64,000 bases of DNA from Trichomonas vaginalis G3 (Eukaryota > Parabasalia > Trichomonadida > Trichomonadidae), in the NCBI RefSeq assembly GCF_026262505.1, contig NC_067208.1, positions 4,225,962 through 4,289,961 on the forward strand, written 5' to 3'. Position numbers and translations under genes: made by a program. Shown here piece by piece: positions 1 through 9,685 of the stretch. The notes beneath the pieces are model-generated. The model saw only the letters and a program-made list of their open reading frames with translations. It had not been told where the DNA came from and did no database searches. Position 1 is the stretch's first letter. Each line of letters begins with the position of its first letter.

Positions 1-1304
1 TATTTGTTTGTAACATTCTTTTGAATTGGTACTGTTTATTTTTTCATCTATTCTTTTGAATATAATTTTTAAAAATGTAACGTCTTATTGGTTTCGGAAT
101 ACAAAATAAATTAATAGGTTTGAATATATTCTCTAGGCATTTTCGTAATATACTACTTGAGTTACATGCATTCGGTCAAATTTTGGATAATGCAATTTAA
201 TCTTGAGCAAAAACAGCGTCTTCGGACCAACAAGCATTTAAAGAACCCAAGTTGTATTTTTTTTGAAATTTTTTATTTTTGAGGTATTAAAATCCCCGTC
301 TCCAGAAAGAATGTGAAATGAAAGCTGATACAGACCGTTTGGTCGGAGAGAAGCCTTAAAAAAGGCCCAAAAAATCCATGACCTGCACTCGGAGGATAAA
401 AAATTTTAAAAAGTAGTGATTTAGTCTTCAAAATCATATGATAGATTATATAAATGGCATATATTAGATATTCTATATTATTTTTGGCAAAAATTGATGG
501 AATTGAAATAATATTTCTTATTTCTGCCGAATTCTCCTAAAACTCATAAAATCCTCAAATTATGAATTTGTACATAAATTGAGAAAGGTAAATCTTCATT
601 CTTCCAATGAATAAAAAAAAAAGTAATTAAAAGTTATTTGTTTAGTAACACAACAATCTAGTAATATTTGAATATAAATCATATAACAAAACAGGTAGGA
701 GACAATTGTTTGAAATTTCGCAAATAATAAAACGAAAATCATAGTGTGGGTTTGAAATTTACAATAACTGAACGCAGTGTGTATGAAATAACTGATCTGT
801 TTGAAATTAATTGCTGTAAATTCGAAATAATATTTTTAATTTGGTATAAATTTTGAATTTAGAAGCTGTGAATGAAAGGGAAGCAAGTACTTAATGAAGG
901 AATGTGTTTGGACCAATGTTCATTTTTTCGCTTTTTTTCGTATTTCGAAGTACCCAAAGTACAAGGATTTTTTTTCGAAAAAAAGGAGGATTAAAAAACC
1001 GTAATCCTCCTTGTGCACCCTTAAATAATTTTTTCGAAATATATATATTAAGCCAGATTGACCATCATCTTAATCAATACAAATGATCTTTTTCATCATA
1101 TTAATATTCATTTCAATAATTTAAATATGAAATTTGAAATTTTATTATTAAATCGAAGTTAAGGATGTGATTTGAGTTTTATTTCTTATAGATATCATTC
1201 TCGATTAAAACGAATCTGATTCGGAAACTGTCATTATATTTTGATTAAAAAAGTTAGCGTAAAATATAATTAAAATTTAGTAAAAACATATATTTTTAAG
1301 CGCC
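1..1304. other. Gene-free AT-rich region with one GC-richer island
   Basis: No convincing coding sequence is seen; the longest open stretch (904-1086) is low-complexity Phe/Ile sequence without initiator or family features. At about 286-400 the base composition is less AT-rich and two short inverted repeats occur (GACC-GTTT-GGTC near 344-355 and a GCCTT...AAGGC hairpin near 354-370), so a structured RNA or a decayed repeat is possible but not recognisable. Confidence 0.4.
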
Positions 1305-1622
1305 TTATTTGACATCAAGTTGAGTTATTCTCATTCTCCTTGTTCTGCCCTGTGGACGTTCATCATCACCATTGAAAATGTAAACAGAATAAACAAGATA
1401 GATTAATTGGTCTTGGGCACCCTTGAATTTGAAGCCCGATGTATGCTGAATTCTGCATTTCTGATTGTTGAGGAAATGATTTTTAATTGTCTCGCGATCT
1501 TGATCGCAGAGATTGTTATACTTCTCGAAAAGCTTGTCATTTGTTGTACATCTCATTACATCATCGCAGAAGAGCTCATGTGATTCTTCAATCTGAGGAA
1601 TAGGCCATTGATCGCCTCCCAT
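1305..1622 (-). CDS. Small conserved-looking hypothetical protein (105 aa)
   Basis: A 105-residue protein of ordinary composition, with no signal peptide or membrane segment, rich in charged residues and ending in a basic stretch (RTRRMR) followed by a short beta-type tail. I do not recognise the family. The alternation of polar and hydrophobic residues in the C-terminal half (LIYLVYSVYIF, then MRITQLDV) is compatible with paired beta strands, as in NTF2-like folds, but that is only a shape argument. A TCAGA sequence lies 5 nt before the ATG; it resembles the initiator but has G at the pyrimidine position. It stands alone between non-coding stretches of over 700 bp on its upstream side and 1.3 kb downstream. 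I consider it a real gene because its amino-acid composition is unlike that of random AT-rich frames. Confidence 0.55.
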   Translation of the reverse strand: MGGDQWPIPQIEESHELFCDDVMRCTTNDKLFEKYNNLCDQDRETIKNHFLNNQKCRIQHTSGFKFKGAQDQLIYLVYSVYIFNGDDERPQGRTRRMRITQLDVK

Positions 1623-2391
1623 TTTCTGATAAATAAATTTTACAATTTTGTAAAGTTTATGTAATTTTTCAGTACTACTTCAGAAAAATCATTTTGATAT
1701 TAGAAGTTAGTAAAATCGAATATTGTGTATATGCAGATAAAATGATTTTCGAAAAGTGACATTACGTTCGATTTCTCCGATAAAAGTTGAGCACTTGATT
1801 TAACTATGGCAAATTGGCTCGAGTTGAATATAATTGGATTTCACATCAAGTATGTAATATGGTTTATAGACTACGTTCTCATTTATGTGATTACGTATTT
1901 GAATATTTTCACATGGTGTTAAAAATGATCCTTACTAAAGTGCATCACTACTTGTCTCAACCTGATTGAAAGCTGATAGTAGAACTTGATGACTAGTGAT
2001 TTCTATTCAATATTCTTTAATATTATGGTAAGATCATAAAGATAATGTCAAGATAATATGGACAGTAGCAATGATATTCATGCCGAAAAGTCAAACCTTT
2101 GTTAAGAAGAATTCATAAAATTTTTCTTGAGAAATATATAGATGAAATGTGTCTACTATGTGATATTACAAGATATTTTGTCTCTTTTTATTTAATAGCA
2201 AATTTAGAAACAGAAAGGCAATTATCGAATCAATTGCGAATAAATTTAATAGGATATATGTATTTGCTGCTTACAATGTTAGGCCTAATGAGAGCTAAGT
2301 CATTTGTAATAACAGAATGAATATTAAAAGCTCATAACAAAGAAGTCTTCGCTTCTGGGGAAAAAATGAACGAAAAGTGGCTATTCAATAA
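1623..2391. other. Intergenic region before Naa10
   Basis: 769 bp between the divergently oriented 105-aa gene and Naa10. One open frame (2099-2320) begins with TTG, not ATG, and is not counted as a gene. Otherwise only AT-rich sequence is seen. Just upstream of Naa10 a TCAAT (2385-2389) sits where a trichomonad initiator is expected. Confidence 0.4.
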
Positions 2392-2949
2392 ATGCCGATC
2401 TCAATTCGTCGTATTAAGATAACTGACCTTCCAGAGATGCAGCAAACAAATTTATCATGCCTCGCAGAAAACTATGGTATGTGGTTTTGGCTATATCATT
2501 ACTTAACATTCCCTGCATCTTCTCATTGCGCTGTTAATTCCCAAAATCATGTTCTTGGATATGTACTTAGCAAAATGAACGATGAACCTTACCGAAAGGC
2601 TACAAATGAAGGTCTTCACGCTTTAATGACTTCGGTCGCTGTATATAATGGTTATAGAAAGTTAGGTCTTGGAAGACAATTAATGATTTTATCACAAAGA
2701 TCAAGCCACGAATGTTACAAAGCTGAATTTGTTAAACTACACGTCAGAGAAACAAATCGCGCTGGACATCAACTTTATGAGAAGACTTTAGGGTATGCTA
2801 GAATCGCAGTGGAAAAAGGATATTATGTTGATGGCGAAGACGCATGGTCAATGAAATACACTTTTCCAAAATCTGAAAAAGAACTTGCAGAAGAAGCTGC
2901 GAAGAAACAATCTACACTTCAAAAGAAATCAAGGAGAGGAAGGAAATAA
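2392..2949 (+). CDS. NAA10: NatA catalytic subunit, N-alpha-acetyltransferase Naa10/ARD1
   Basis: A GNAT-fold acetyltransferase of 185 residues. It transfers acetyl from acetyl-CoA to the N-terminus of nascent proteins after Met removal, normally with the ribosome-bound Naa15 subunit. The sequence follows Naa10 from end to end: the N-terminal I-R-x-x-x-x-x-D-L-x-x-M-Q start; the peptide-binding CLAENY stretch (residues 23-28, LPENY in most eukaryotes); the acetyl-CoA loop R89-x-x-G-x-G within YRKLGLG; the LHVRETNRAGHQLYEKTLGY block; and the YYVDGEDAWSMK C-terminal motif. A Lys/Arg-rich tail (from about residue 165) takes the place of the Glu-rich tail of animals. The ATG is preceded by TCAAT at 2385-2389, an initiator-like site. 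Family assignment is secure; substrate range is inferred from the family. Confidence 0.92.
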   Translation: MPISIRRIKITDLPEMQQTNLSCLAENYGMWFWLYHYLTFPASSHCAVNSQNHVLGYVLSKMNDEPYRKATNEGLHALMTSVAVYNGYRKLGLGRQLMILSQRSSHECYKAEFVKLHVRETNRAGHQLYEKTLGYARIAVEKGYYVDGEDAWSMKYTFPKSEKELAEEAAKKQSTLQKKSRRGRK

Positions 2950-3593
2950 GTAGTTCCAAACAAAATTTTCATGTTATAATTTTCATCATTTGTTTTTTCT
3001 TGAAAATATATTAGAATTTATTAAATACATCTATCACAAAACAACTTTACTTTTAAATTTTTAATCAAATTATGTTAAATAAGCCTTGAAACAAAAAATA
3101 ACTTTAAAATTTTGCACATGAAATAATATCTCTGAAATAATCAGCTTATATAAATAATATGCATTTGGTTTCAATTTCAAAAATGTATGAATAGTAAAAT
3201 AATTTCTGATATTCCTTTCGAATGATATTTATTCAGCCCACAGAATATGTTCCGACCATAACTTCCTAAACTACTGGTTTACAAAGCATAAAAATATCTT
3301 GGTGTATAACTAAATATGACAGCAAGCATTTTTATCTATAGCTATTTTCATCATAACTTACATGTTAATCTTCGCATCAATATATCATGTTGTTTAGTTA
3401 GTTTTGTTCTTTCTTTCATGAGTAATAGAGTGAGTTTTCATACAAAATAGAATGAACTTTCATTAAAAATAGAATTAACTTTCATGTTCTGTAACAATAG
3501 TAAAACTGAGAGTGAATATGTTTTACTTACAAAAAGAATAGCTATGTTATAGAATAAAATTTTTATAAACATTTATTATTATATTTTGTTTTT
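2950..3593. other. Convergent intergenic region
   Basis: 644 bp between the 3' ends of Naa10 and the minus-strand UBL-UBA-SANT gene. AT-rich; apart from the short 22-bp repeats described separately at 3425-3485, nothing is seen in it. Confidence 0.5.
3425..3485 (+). repeat. Short tandem repeat, 22-bp unit, about 2.8 copies
   Basis: Three imperfect copies of an ATAGA(A/G)T(G/T)A...TTTCAT unit begin at 3425, 3447 and 3469, exactly 22 bp apart. Each copy ends in TTCAT, resembling the initiator core, but no open reading frame follows. It is probably a simple local duplication. Confidence 0.7.
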
Positions 3594-6101
3594 TCATTGA
3601 GGAGGATTTTGTTCGGTACTATTTTCTTCTTTTTTAACAGTTTCATTTTCTTTTTGTGCCTGAGCTATCTTCTTATTTACAACATCTCTCAAGTATTTCT
3701 CTATGTCAAACCTTGGGATGTTCTTTGGCTGGTTTGCCATTGGCGTCTGGCTGAAGTTTGGACTTTGAGGATATTTTTGACCCATTTTACTTGTATCAAT
3801 CATTGGATAAGGAACAGCAAAAACTGGCTGCGAACTTGGAGTTCCATTAGAATTAGTATACCTGACTGGTGTACTTCCAGAGCTTTTATTTGGATTTTCA
3901 ATGAAATGTGGGATGTCTGAGATTAATTTAGCTCGAGTATTTAACATTTTGATCTCACTGTTGAGTACAAAGTATGTATGTGGCTGTAAAACTGTGGATT
4001 TGATCCTGTCTTGTTTAAAATCTTCAAGGAAAACTAGATATGCTTTGGTAACTACATCTCTTGAGTAGTTAGGAAGCAAATTAACAAGCATTTCAAGGAT
4101 ACTAGAACCAGAATCTATGGAACTGATTGCAGAAATGAAATCTTCCCATAAATGAGTACAATTTTTTTCATTTCCGTAATAATTTGAAAGGATTTTAGCT
4201 GATTCAATCGAAATTCCTACTGGTAATTGTGCGCTAATACCATAAAGTCTGCAATCAAGCCAATTCAATAATGAATTAAGTGTTTTATGATTCATTCTCC
4301 CCAATTCATGAATATCCAGATTCAAATGGATATAGAGACGGTATAATCGCTTATCTATATAAGGATTTTTATCATAAAACTCTTCAAGCTTGCGGACATC
4401 GTAATCATGATTATTATTTACGTTCAAAATGCTTTCTATGGCTCTTAATATGTTGCACCTTATTGTAAATCGATCAAAATCTGTGTAAATTGATGATAAT
4501 TCATCCCAAACGTTTTCATCGTTGATTAATCGATAAAAATCTCCGAAAATACTCTTCATTTTGATCTCATTTTTAATGACCTTGAATTTAACATTGAAGT
4601 GTTTGCTCAAATTCGGTGGAATTGTGAGATACTTGAAATGATTTTCTGAAAATCCGGATTTAATGAATTCAAAGTGTTGTTTAAAGCACATTTCAGTTAA
4701 TATACCATACTCACTGCCAAAAATTTTGAACATATTGTTGTTTGGATAACATTTCGAAAGAGTGTAAAGAAATTTTTGTTCAAGCTTGTAATTCCAAGAA
4801 AAGCTAGGTGCGTATGACTTCTTCTGTTGTTTCTTGTGTATTTTATAGTCTTCAATGAGATAAGGAATGTATTCTGGAATCAAATAATTTTTTACCGAGT
4901 AAGTGTTGGTTGAACATGGCTCGTATTCTTTGTAAAACTCGTAAAATTCTTTTGACGCATTTACAAAGCGCGGTAATGATTCTGGGTCAAATAATTTTTC
5001 CGAAATTTTTTCAACATCTTCCAAAGTAAAGCTATTGAAATATTCTGCTTGGATTTTTTCCAGAGGAATTCCATTTTGGCGTCCTTCGAAGAGCCTTGCC
5101 GCTTGTGGATTTAAACAAAGAACTAAATTTTGGTCAAAAGCCGTAGCAAGCCAATAAATCAAATAAGAAAGATATCCTTCGGAGTATTTAGGAAATTGTA
5201 AACGTGTGAATTTCATATTTGAGTCTGTTTCGTTTAGATATTGAAGTAATAAAATCAAATTGAAATTTTCAACGGAATCTGGAGTAAATTTTGTATTAAA
5301 ATCTACTGATTTGAAGATATTGTTGGCTGTTAAGTTAGTGAATTTGGGATCATTGACTAATTCAGGTTTTGATAAAACATCCATATAAATTCGAATGCAA
5401 TCAGCTGCAGTACAGAAGGGAAAGTTATCTGCTATTTCATGCCAGGCGGAAATATTTGTTAAATCTGTTCTTTCGGAACATAAAGTAAGTAATCGAATTA
5501 TATTCTCTTCAGTCCATTTATTTGTTGAATCTGATTTAGTCTCTTCATTTTCTGATTGATGCTGTGAATGTTGTGGGCTTTTCGGAGATTTTTGATTCTT
5601 AGCTTTTGAACTTGGAACATCAACTTTTTCAAGCTCTTCATTCGGTGGTTTTTCTGTTGAATTAACTATTTTCTTCTTTCTTCCTCTTTTAGCTGGTGTT
5701 TTTGCTTTGCGTAATTGCGTTGCTTTTTCTAAATCATAGTTTGTAGATTGTAATAGTTGCTGAGCTGCTTTCTTAGGCATTCCTAAATTCATTAAAAATC
5801 TTTCTTTTTCCTCTTTTGATGTAGAATCTTGTTCTTTTTCTGTTGAATTATTTGAATTATCGCTTTTATTTAGAATTGTAAAGATTAACTTATTACTACT
5901 TTCGGCATTTTCGATTTTAGTATTATTTGAAATCTTTTTGTTATCTTTATTTTTAACAATTATATTTTTCGGTGAAAAATTAACAGATTTTCCTACAAGA
6001 ACCTTTAAATCTGAAACTAATACTGGGTAAGAGATATCCATATTAAAAAATTCAGGCGCTTCTCCTTCATGTTCTATAAATACGCCGGGTTTTTCATTCA
6101 T
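3594..6101 (-). CDS. UBL-UBA-SANT-type protein (835 aa), probably nuclear
   Basis: The N-terminal ~78 residues look like a ubiquitin-like beta-grasp (a DLKVLVGKSVNFSPKNIIV stretch, then KLIFTIL). Residues ~99-133 look like a UBA domain (FLMNLGMPKKAAQQLLQS..YDLEKA). A basic AT-hook-like KRGRKKK follows at ~138-144, then a Ser/Pro/Gln-rich linker, and a SANT/Myb-like helix bundle at ~195-245 starting KWTEENI. The remaining ~590 residues are a large helical region I cannot assign, and the C-terminus is Pro/Ser-rich then Lys/Glu-rich. Ubiquitin-type recognition joined to a SANT domain suggests a chromatin or transcription-linked role; this is inference from weak domain matches. An initiator TCACT lies at 6132-6136, 33 nt before the ATG. 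It is divergent from the coiled-coil gene at 6234, sharing 132 bp of promoter. Confidence 0.8.
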   Translation of the reverse strand: MNEKPGVFIEHEGEAPEFFNMDISYPVLVSDLKVLVGKSVNFSPKNIIVKNKDNKKISNNTKIENAESSNKLIFTILNKSDNSNNSTEKEQDSTSKEEKERFLMNLGMPKKAAQQLLQSTNYDLEKATQLRKAKTPAKRGRKKKIVNSTEKPPNEELEKVDVPSSKAKNQKSPKSPQHSQHQSENEETKSDSTNKWTEENIIRLLTLCSERTDLTNISAWHEIADNFPFCTAADCIRIYMDVLSKPELVNDPKFTNLTANNIFKSVDFNTKFTPDSVENFNLILLLQYLNETDSNMKFTRLQFPKYSEGYLSYLIYWLATAFDQNLVLCLNPQAARLFEGRQNGIPLEKIQAEYFNSFTLEDVEKISEKLFDPESLPRFVNASKEFYEFYKEYEPCSTNTYSVKNYLIPEYIPYLIEDYKIHKKQQKKSYAPSFSWNYKLEQKFLYTLSKCYPNNNMFKIFGSEYGILTEMCFKQHFEFIKSGFSENHFKYLTIPPNLSKHFNVKFKVIKNEIKMKSIFGDFYRLINDENVWDELSSIYTDFDRFTIRCNILRAIESILNVNNNHDYDVRKLEEFYDKNPYIDKRLYRLYIHLNLDIHELGRMNHKTLNSLLNWLDCRLYGISAQLPVGISIESAKILSNYYGNEKNCTHLWEDFISAISSIDSGSSILEMLVNLLPNYSRDVVTKAYLVFLEDFKQDRIKSTVLQPHTYFVLNSEIKMLNTRAKLISDIPHFIENPNKSSGSTPVRYTNSNGTPSSQPVFAVPYPMIDTSKMGQKYPQSPNFSQTPMANQPKNIPRFDIEKYLRDVVNKKIAQAQKENETVKKEENSTEQNPPQ

Positions 6102-6131
6102 GACAAGACTTCAATTTCAGAGAGATATAAA

Positions 6132-6136
6132 AGTGA
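6132..6136 (-). promoter_or_regulatory. Initiator element (TCACT) of the 835-aa gene
   Basis: TCA(+1)CT on the minus strand, with the +1 A at 6134, matches the trichomonad initiator consensus TCA(+1)Y(T/A) and lies 33 nt before the ATG. With the TCACA at 6204-6208 it marks the two divergent start sites in this 132-bp spacer. Confidence 0.6.
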
Positions 6137-6203
6137 CAGTTAAACGTCTTTGAATTTAAGAAAACAAGAATCATAAAATACATGTTATAGTGGTCTTAAA
6201 ATT

Positions 6204-6208
6204 TCACA
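6204..6208 (+). promoter_or_regulatory. Initiator element (TCACA) of the 446-aa coiled-coil gene
   Basis: TCA(+1)CA on the plus strand, +1 A at 6206, 28 nt before the ATG at 6234. It fits the trichomonad initiator consensus, though slightly farther from the ATG than is usual. Confidence 0.5.
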
Positions 6209-6233
6209 AAATTTTACATTTATTTTATAAAAA

Positions 6234-7574
6234 ATGGATGAAGAAATAAAATCATTAAGAACACAAAACAAGCAACTCAAGGAAAAGATCCGTGAGCAAT
6301 ATCAAGTATTTCAGGAGGAGAGATCGAAGCTTAAATCTCGAAATCAAGTTCTAAGAACACAATTATATCAAGAACAAGCAAGAAATAAAGCGGCTATTGA
6401 ACAATTTTCAGAAAAAATACGTCTACTTGAAAATAAAATAGCATCGAAGCAGCAGTATGTTCAATTTCCTCAATATAGAAGACAGCCTACAAATTATACA
6501 GGAAAAACATCTCGTTTTCAAGAGCTTGAAGAAAGAGGTCGCAGACTTGAGCGTGAAGCTGATGAAATATTGCTAAAATGCCGATCTGGTGACCCAGCAC
6601 TTTTCCTTCCACCTCCAGACATCTATCAAATGCCAACATACAATCCGAGAACAGATTTCAATTACGATAATCAAGCCAATGCTTTTAGCCAAAATGTTAA
6701 ACCTGTTCAAAAACAAACACAAATTCCTAAAAATTCAAGAAACACTAGAAATTCAAATGATGGCAATCAGGCGTCGAGGGTTTCATATCACTCTAATCTT
6801 CAAGATTTCGATGGAATTCGAAGAACATCTCAAAATAGCAACAATCCTTCCTCAATTTACGATGATAGTATGTGTGATAATGATGTTTCCAATGATTCGA
6901 TGATTGTTGATCCAGTGAATACACGTCGCAAGGATAATTCTGTTCATAGATCGAATTCGGAAAAATCTGCGCCATTGCAGCAAAAGGTTGAGCAGCCGAT
7001 CAAGAGATCTTCATCCACTCCTAAGCAATCTAATGCCAGTCAGAATCCACCACCAAAAGAAACTAAAAAATCAGATTCAAATTCAGAAAAGACGAAAAGT
7101 TCCGATAAAAAGAAAGTATCTTTATCAGAAGAGGCATCTGATGCCTTGTTTGGTGACTTTGGAAGTAAGCCTGCAGAGAAAAAGTCCAAATCAAGTGCAA
7201 ATTCATCAAAAATCCAAAAAGAAAAGCCTCAACCTGTTGAACAAAAGTCGATATCTGAAGATGTATTCGCTGAGAACTCTATTCAGCAAGAAAAACCAGC
7301 TCCTTCTAAAGAAGACGTTTTTGTAGAAGATAATTCAACAGATGATGGAATTGATGTATTTGCTAATGATCCATTGGATGGTTTCATGTCTAGTCCTGCC
7401 CAGAAGGAAGAAAGCGACATCAAAGCCAATGCACCAAATGTTAGTCCTGCAGAATCAAGTAAAAACAGATCGGATCAAAAGCAGTCAGCAAGTAAAGAAC
7501 AGGATAATAAATCTGATGTGTTTGATGATGGATTTGATGATAATTTCGGAACGAGCTTTGATATTGATATCTAA
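6234..7574 (+). CDS. Coiled-coil protein with acidic DxF/FxDF-type adaptor motifs (446 aa)
   Basis: Residues 1 to ~85 form a heptad-patterned coiled coil (MDEEIKSLRTQNKQLKEKI and on). A second short coiled coil with the ELEERGRRLEREADEILLK pattern follows at ~97-120. The rest is low-complexity Ser/Asn/Lys-rich and probably disordered. The last ~180 residues carry repeated acidic-aromatic motifs: ALFGDFG, EDVFAEN, EDVFVED, DVFANDPLDGF, DVFDDGFDDNFG. Such motifs in a disordered tail are typical of proteins that bind the ear domains of clathrin adaptors (AP-2 alpha/AP-1 gamma/GGA); that is known for the motif class, and the assignment here is inference. No membrane segment is present. I do not recognise an orthologue. 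Start chosen at the first ATG, downstream of an initiator at 6204. Confidence 0.8.
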   Translation: MDEEIKSLRTQNKQLKEKIREQYQVFQEERSKLKSRNQVLRTQLYQEQARNKAAIEQFSEKIRLLENKIASKQQYVQFPQYRRQPTNYTGKTSRFQELEERGRRLEREADEILLKCRSGDPALFLPPPDIYQMPTYNPRTDFNYDNQANAFSQNVKPVQKQTQIPKNSRNTRNSNDGNQASRVSYHSNLQDFDGIRRTSQNSNNPSSIYDDSMCDNDVSNDSMIVDPVNTRRKDNSVHRSNSEKSAPLQQKVEQPIKRSSSTPKQSNASQNPPPKETKKSDSNSEKTKSSDKKKVSLSEEASDALFGDFGSKPAEKKSKSSANSSKIQKEKPQPVEQKSISEDVFAENSIQQEKPAPSKEDVFVEDNSTDDGIDVFANDPLDGFMSSPAQKEESDIKANAPNVSPAESSKNRSDQKQSASKEQDNKSDVFDDGFDDNFGTSFDIDI

Positions 7575-8120
7575 CATTTCATTTTGTTAATAATAAAACT
7601 ATTTGTATAATCATTTTAAAAAGCAATAATCTTCTCGAAATTATAATCTGGTGATCTTGATTCATGTGACTAGGCTCATGTTTAAGTTATGATCTCTTAG
7701 GTATCATGGATTATTAACCTTTTTGTTAAAAAAATTTTTTCAAAGTAATTATTTATGATGAAATATTGCTTGTTTAAGCAAGATTTAAGCATGAATACGA
7801 AGATATTATCTACATAGGAAAGAGTACTTTGGTTGGTAAGATCTAGAATTTTAGCTGCTAAGAAGCTTGATTGTAGAACATATCTTATGTGCATCATTAT
7901 ATTTTGTTCCGTGTGAAATATGGATTTTGATTGTTTTTATACTATTGTTTTCTGCTGCATTCTTAACAGCGGTTATGGTTCTTCATTTTCTCTTCCAATT
8001 TGATAATTCTATAAAAATGATTTAAAATATTAGGAAAAATAAGAAATTATAGTTATATACGGATGTTTTACGCCATAAAAAACATTAAAATCACTAAAAC
8101 AGAATTTTTTACATTAAATC
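7575..8120. other. Convergent intergenic region
   Basis: 546 bp between the 3' ends of the coiled-coil gene and Mon1. AT-rich; the open frame at 7697-7897 has no initiator or coding character. Nothing else is seen. Confidence 0.5.
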
Positions 8121-9653
8121 TTAAGTGAACTTATTGATATGGAACTTACTTTCAACAATAATGAGTTCATTGAAGTGTGCATTGATGAAGTTCTTCAATT
8201 CCTGGAGTTTGGCCGAAAGTTCAGAATCTTTCAAATCTGCTGAATTTGCAACAGCGTATATTTCATGAGTTGAGCATTTGTAGACAACAATGACTTCCTT
8301 TTCATCTCTAAACATGTATTCTCCATCAACTGCGTTTGTTTCGACCATATCGCAAGATTTGGCTAATTGTTTGGAGAGTTCTTGCATCTTTTTGATGGAA
8401 TCTTGTGGTTTCTGGCCTTTGAAGTGCGGAGATATCGGATCTGTTATGTAAACTTGTCCGTAAGTTATTGAGTGTAATGCCCAGCAATAGAAGACCTTTG
8501 GCTCCCAATCAAGAGGTTTCTCGAGTGTTGCTATGTATTTCTCCTCTAGTTCCGCGAAAATATGTGTTGCAGCTGAGTGATATGCGACACCAAGATTTGG
8601 TGAGTCGGAACAAAGCATAACAAGGGCAAAATCACTGCTCTTATGCTTGTTAATGTAGAGATGGTGCATGCCGTCTGTAGAATCCCTTGCAAAGAAGGGA
8701 GTCCACGATTCTCCGTTCTGAAATGCAGGAGTCCACATGAGATCTACGATCAAACGTAGAGACAATGAATCGCATGAGCATTTTCCTACGGCCAAAACGC
8801 GATTCCTGTACATTAACATCGATAATTTGCAAGAAGGTAGTTTATCGAAATGGGAAATGACTGCTGCACGTTGTTCTGGACGCATATGAGAGACTGGAAC
8901 AGAGGGAGCGAAAATAAATGCAGGGTCTTCGCTCATATTATTGACAACGCCATCCCAAGCTGGTCTTGTACCTTCTGCGATCTGTCTGAAGTCACAGGCT
9001 GGACGAGCTGATAACTGATTGATTAAGTTTTCGGAGAAGAGAGATAAGAAAAGGCTGTATAAGAAGTTTAATTGTTTGAATAAGTAAGAAACAGGAAGAG
9101 ATGACTTTGAAACTGCAATAAAAACAAATGGAGATTTCGGAAGAAAAACAAATGTGTGTGATCCGGCTCTGAAATGATTTAATTCTTCGTGCAATGACTC
9201 CATGTGACCAAGAATAGCGACGCATGTGCACAAGATAGGAGATAGCTTTTGAACAGTACCATATCTAGAGTAAACTGGCTTTCCGGCATCTGTAACTATG
9301 AATAAATGAAGTTCTTGACTAGTCCACTCTTCAGAATCGGGTCTCATATCAACAGGATCAGTAGATTCTTCACTCCTTGTTCTACTGAGCCAATAAAGAG
9401 GTGCTGCTTTCTCTTCACCATTTTTAGGTGTTTCTTTTGGAGTTTCTGCATCATTTTTAGGTTGATCTGTATTTTTTGCTGATTCTATATTTTGTTGAGA
9501 TTCGGTATTAGTGTTTTCGGTATTTTCGATTTTATTTTCCTGATTTGGTTGTTCAGATTCGTTATTTGTTGTTTCTGGAGTATTTTCTTGGACTTCTTGA
9601 GGTTTGTTCTCTTCTATCTGTTGAACATTTGCATTTTCCTCTGAAGTTGCCAT
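8121..9653 (-). CDS. MON1: Vacuolar fusion protein Mon1
   Basis: Mon1 pairs with Ccz1 as the guanine nucleotide exchange factor that activates Rab7 on maturing endosomes. The 510-residue protein has a disordered Glu/Asn/Thr-rich N-terminus (~1-120), then the first longin domain opening with the WTSQELHLFIVTDAGKPVYS block (Mon1 proteins share the '-HvFILSdAGKPIYSRyG' signature), the GTVQKLSPILCTCVAILGH segment, and later the SFDHLPSCKLSMLMYRNR-type second longin domain and a C-terminal roadblock-like region with a YHSAATHIFAELEEKY motif. The frame is open upstream to 9791, but I start at the ATG at 9653 (MATSEEN). A TCACT initiator lies 22 nt before it, and the longer frame would run through the promoter of the neighbouring gene. 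It is divergent from the SNARE-like gene with a 32-bp gap. Confidence 0.88.
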   Translation of the reverse strand: MATSEENANVQQIEENKPQEVQENTPETTNNESEQPNQENKIENTENTNTESQQNIESAKNTDQPKNDAETPKETPKNGEEKAAPLYWLSRTRSEESTDPVDMRPDSEEWTSQELHLFIVTDAGKPVYSRYGTVQKLSPILCTCVAILGHMESLHEELNHFRAGSHTFVFLPKSPFVFIAVSKSSLPVSYLFKQLNFLYSLFLSLFSENLINQLSARPACDFRQIAEGTRPAWDGVVNNMSEDPAFIFAPSVPVSHMRPEQRAAVISHFDKLPSCKLSMLMYRNRVLAVGKCSCDSLSLRLIVDLMWTPAFQNGESWTPFFARDSTDGMHHLYINKHKSSDFALVMLCSDSPNLGVAYHSAATHIFAELEEKYIATLEKPLDWEPKVFYCWALHSITYGQVYITDPISPHFKGQKPQDSIKKMQELSKQLAKSCDMVETNAVDGEYMFRDEKEVIVVYKCSTHEIYAVANSADLKDSELSAKLQELKNFINAHFNELIIVESKFHINKFT

Positions 9654-9672
9654 TAAAATTCTTTTGGAAAAA

Positions 9673-9677
9673 AGTGA
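9673..9677 (-). promoter_or_regulatory. Initiator element (TCACT) of Mon1
   Basis: TCA(+1)CT with +1 A at 9675, 22 nt upstream of the Mon1 ATG. It decides the start codon, because the longer open frame would place the initiator inside coding sequence. It lies only 9 bp from the divergent SNARE-like ATG at 9686. Confidence 0.7.
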
Positions 9678-9685
9678 CAAATTTG

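Noticed and set aside
2099-2320. 73-codon open frame on the plus strand
   Set aside because: It begins with TTG, lies in AT-rich DNA, and has no initiator or family features.
7697-7897. 66-codon open frame on the minus strand
   Set aside because: Composition is typical of random AT-rich translation; it lies in a convergent 3' spacer.
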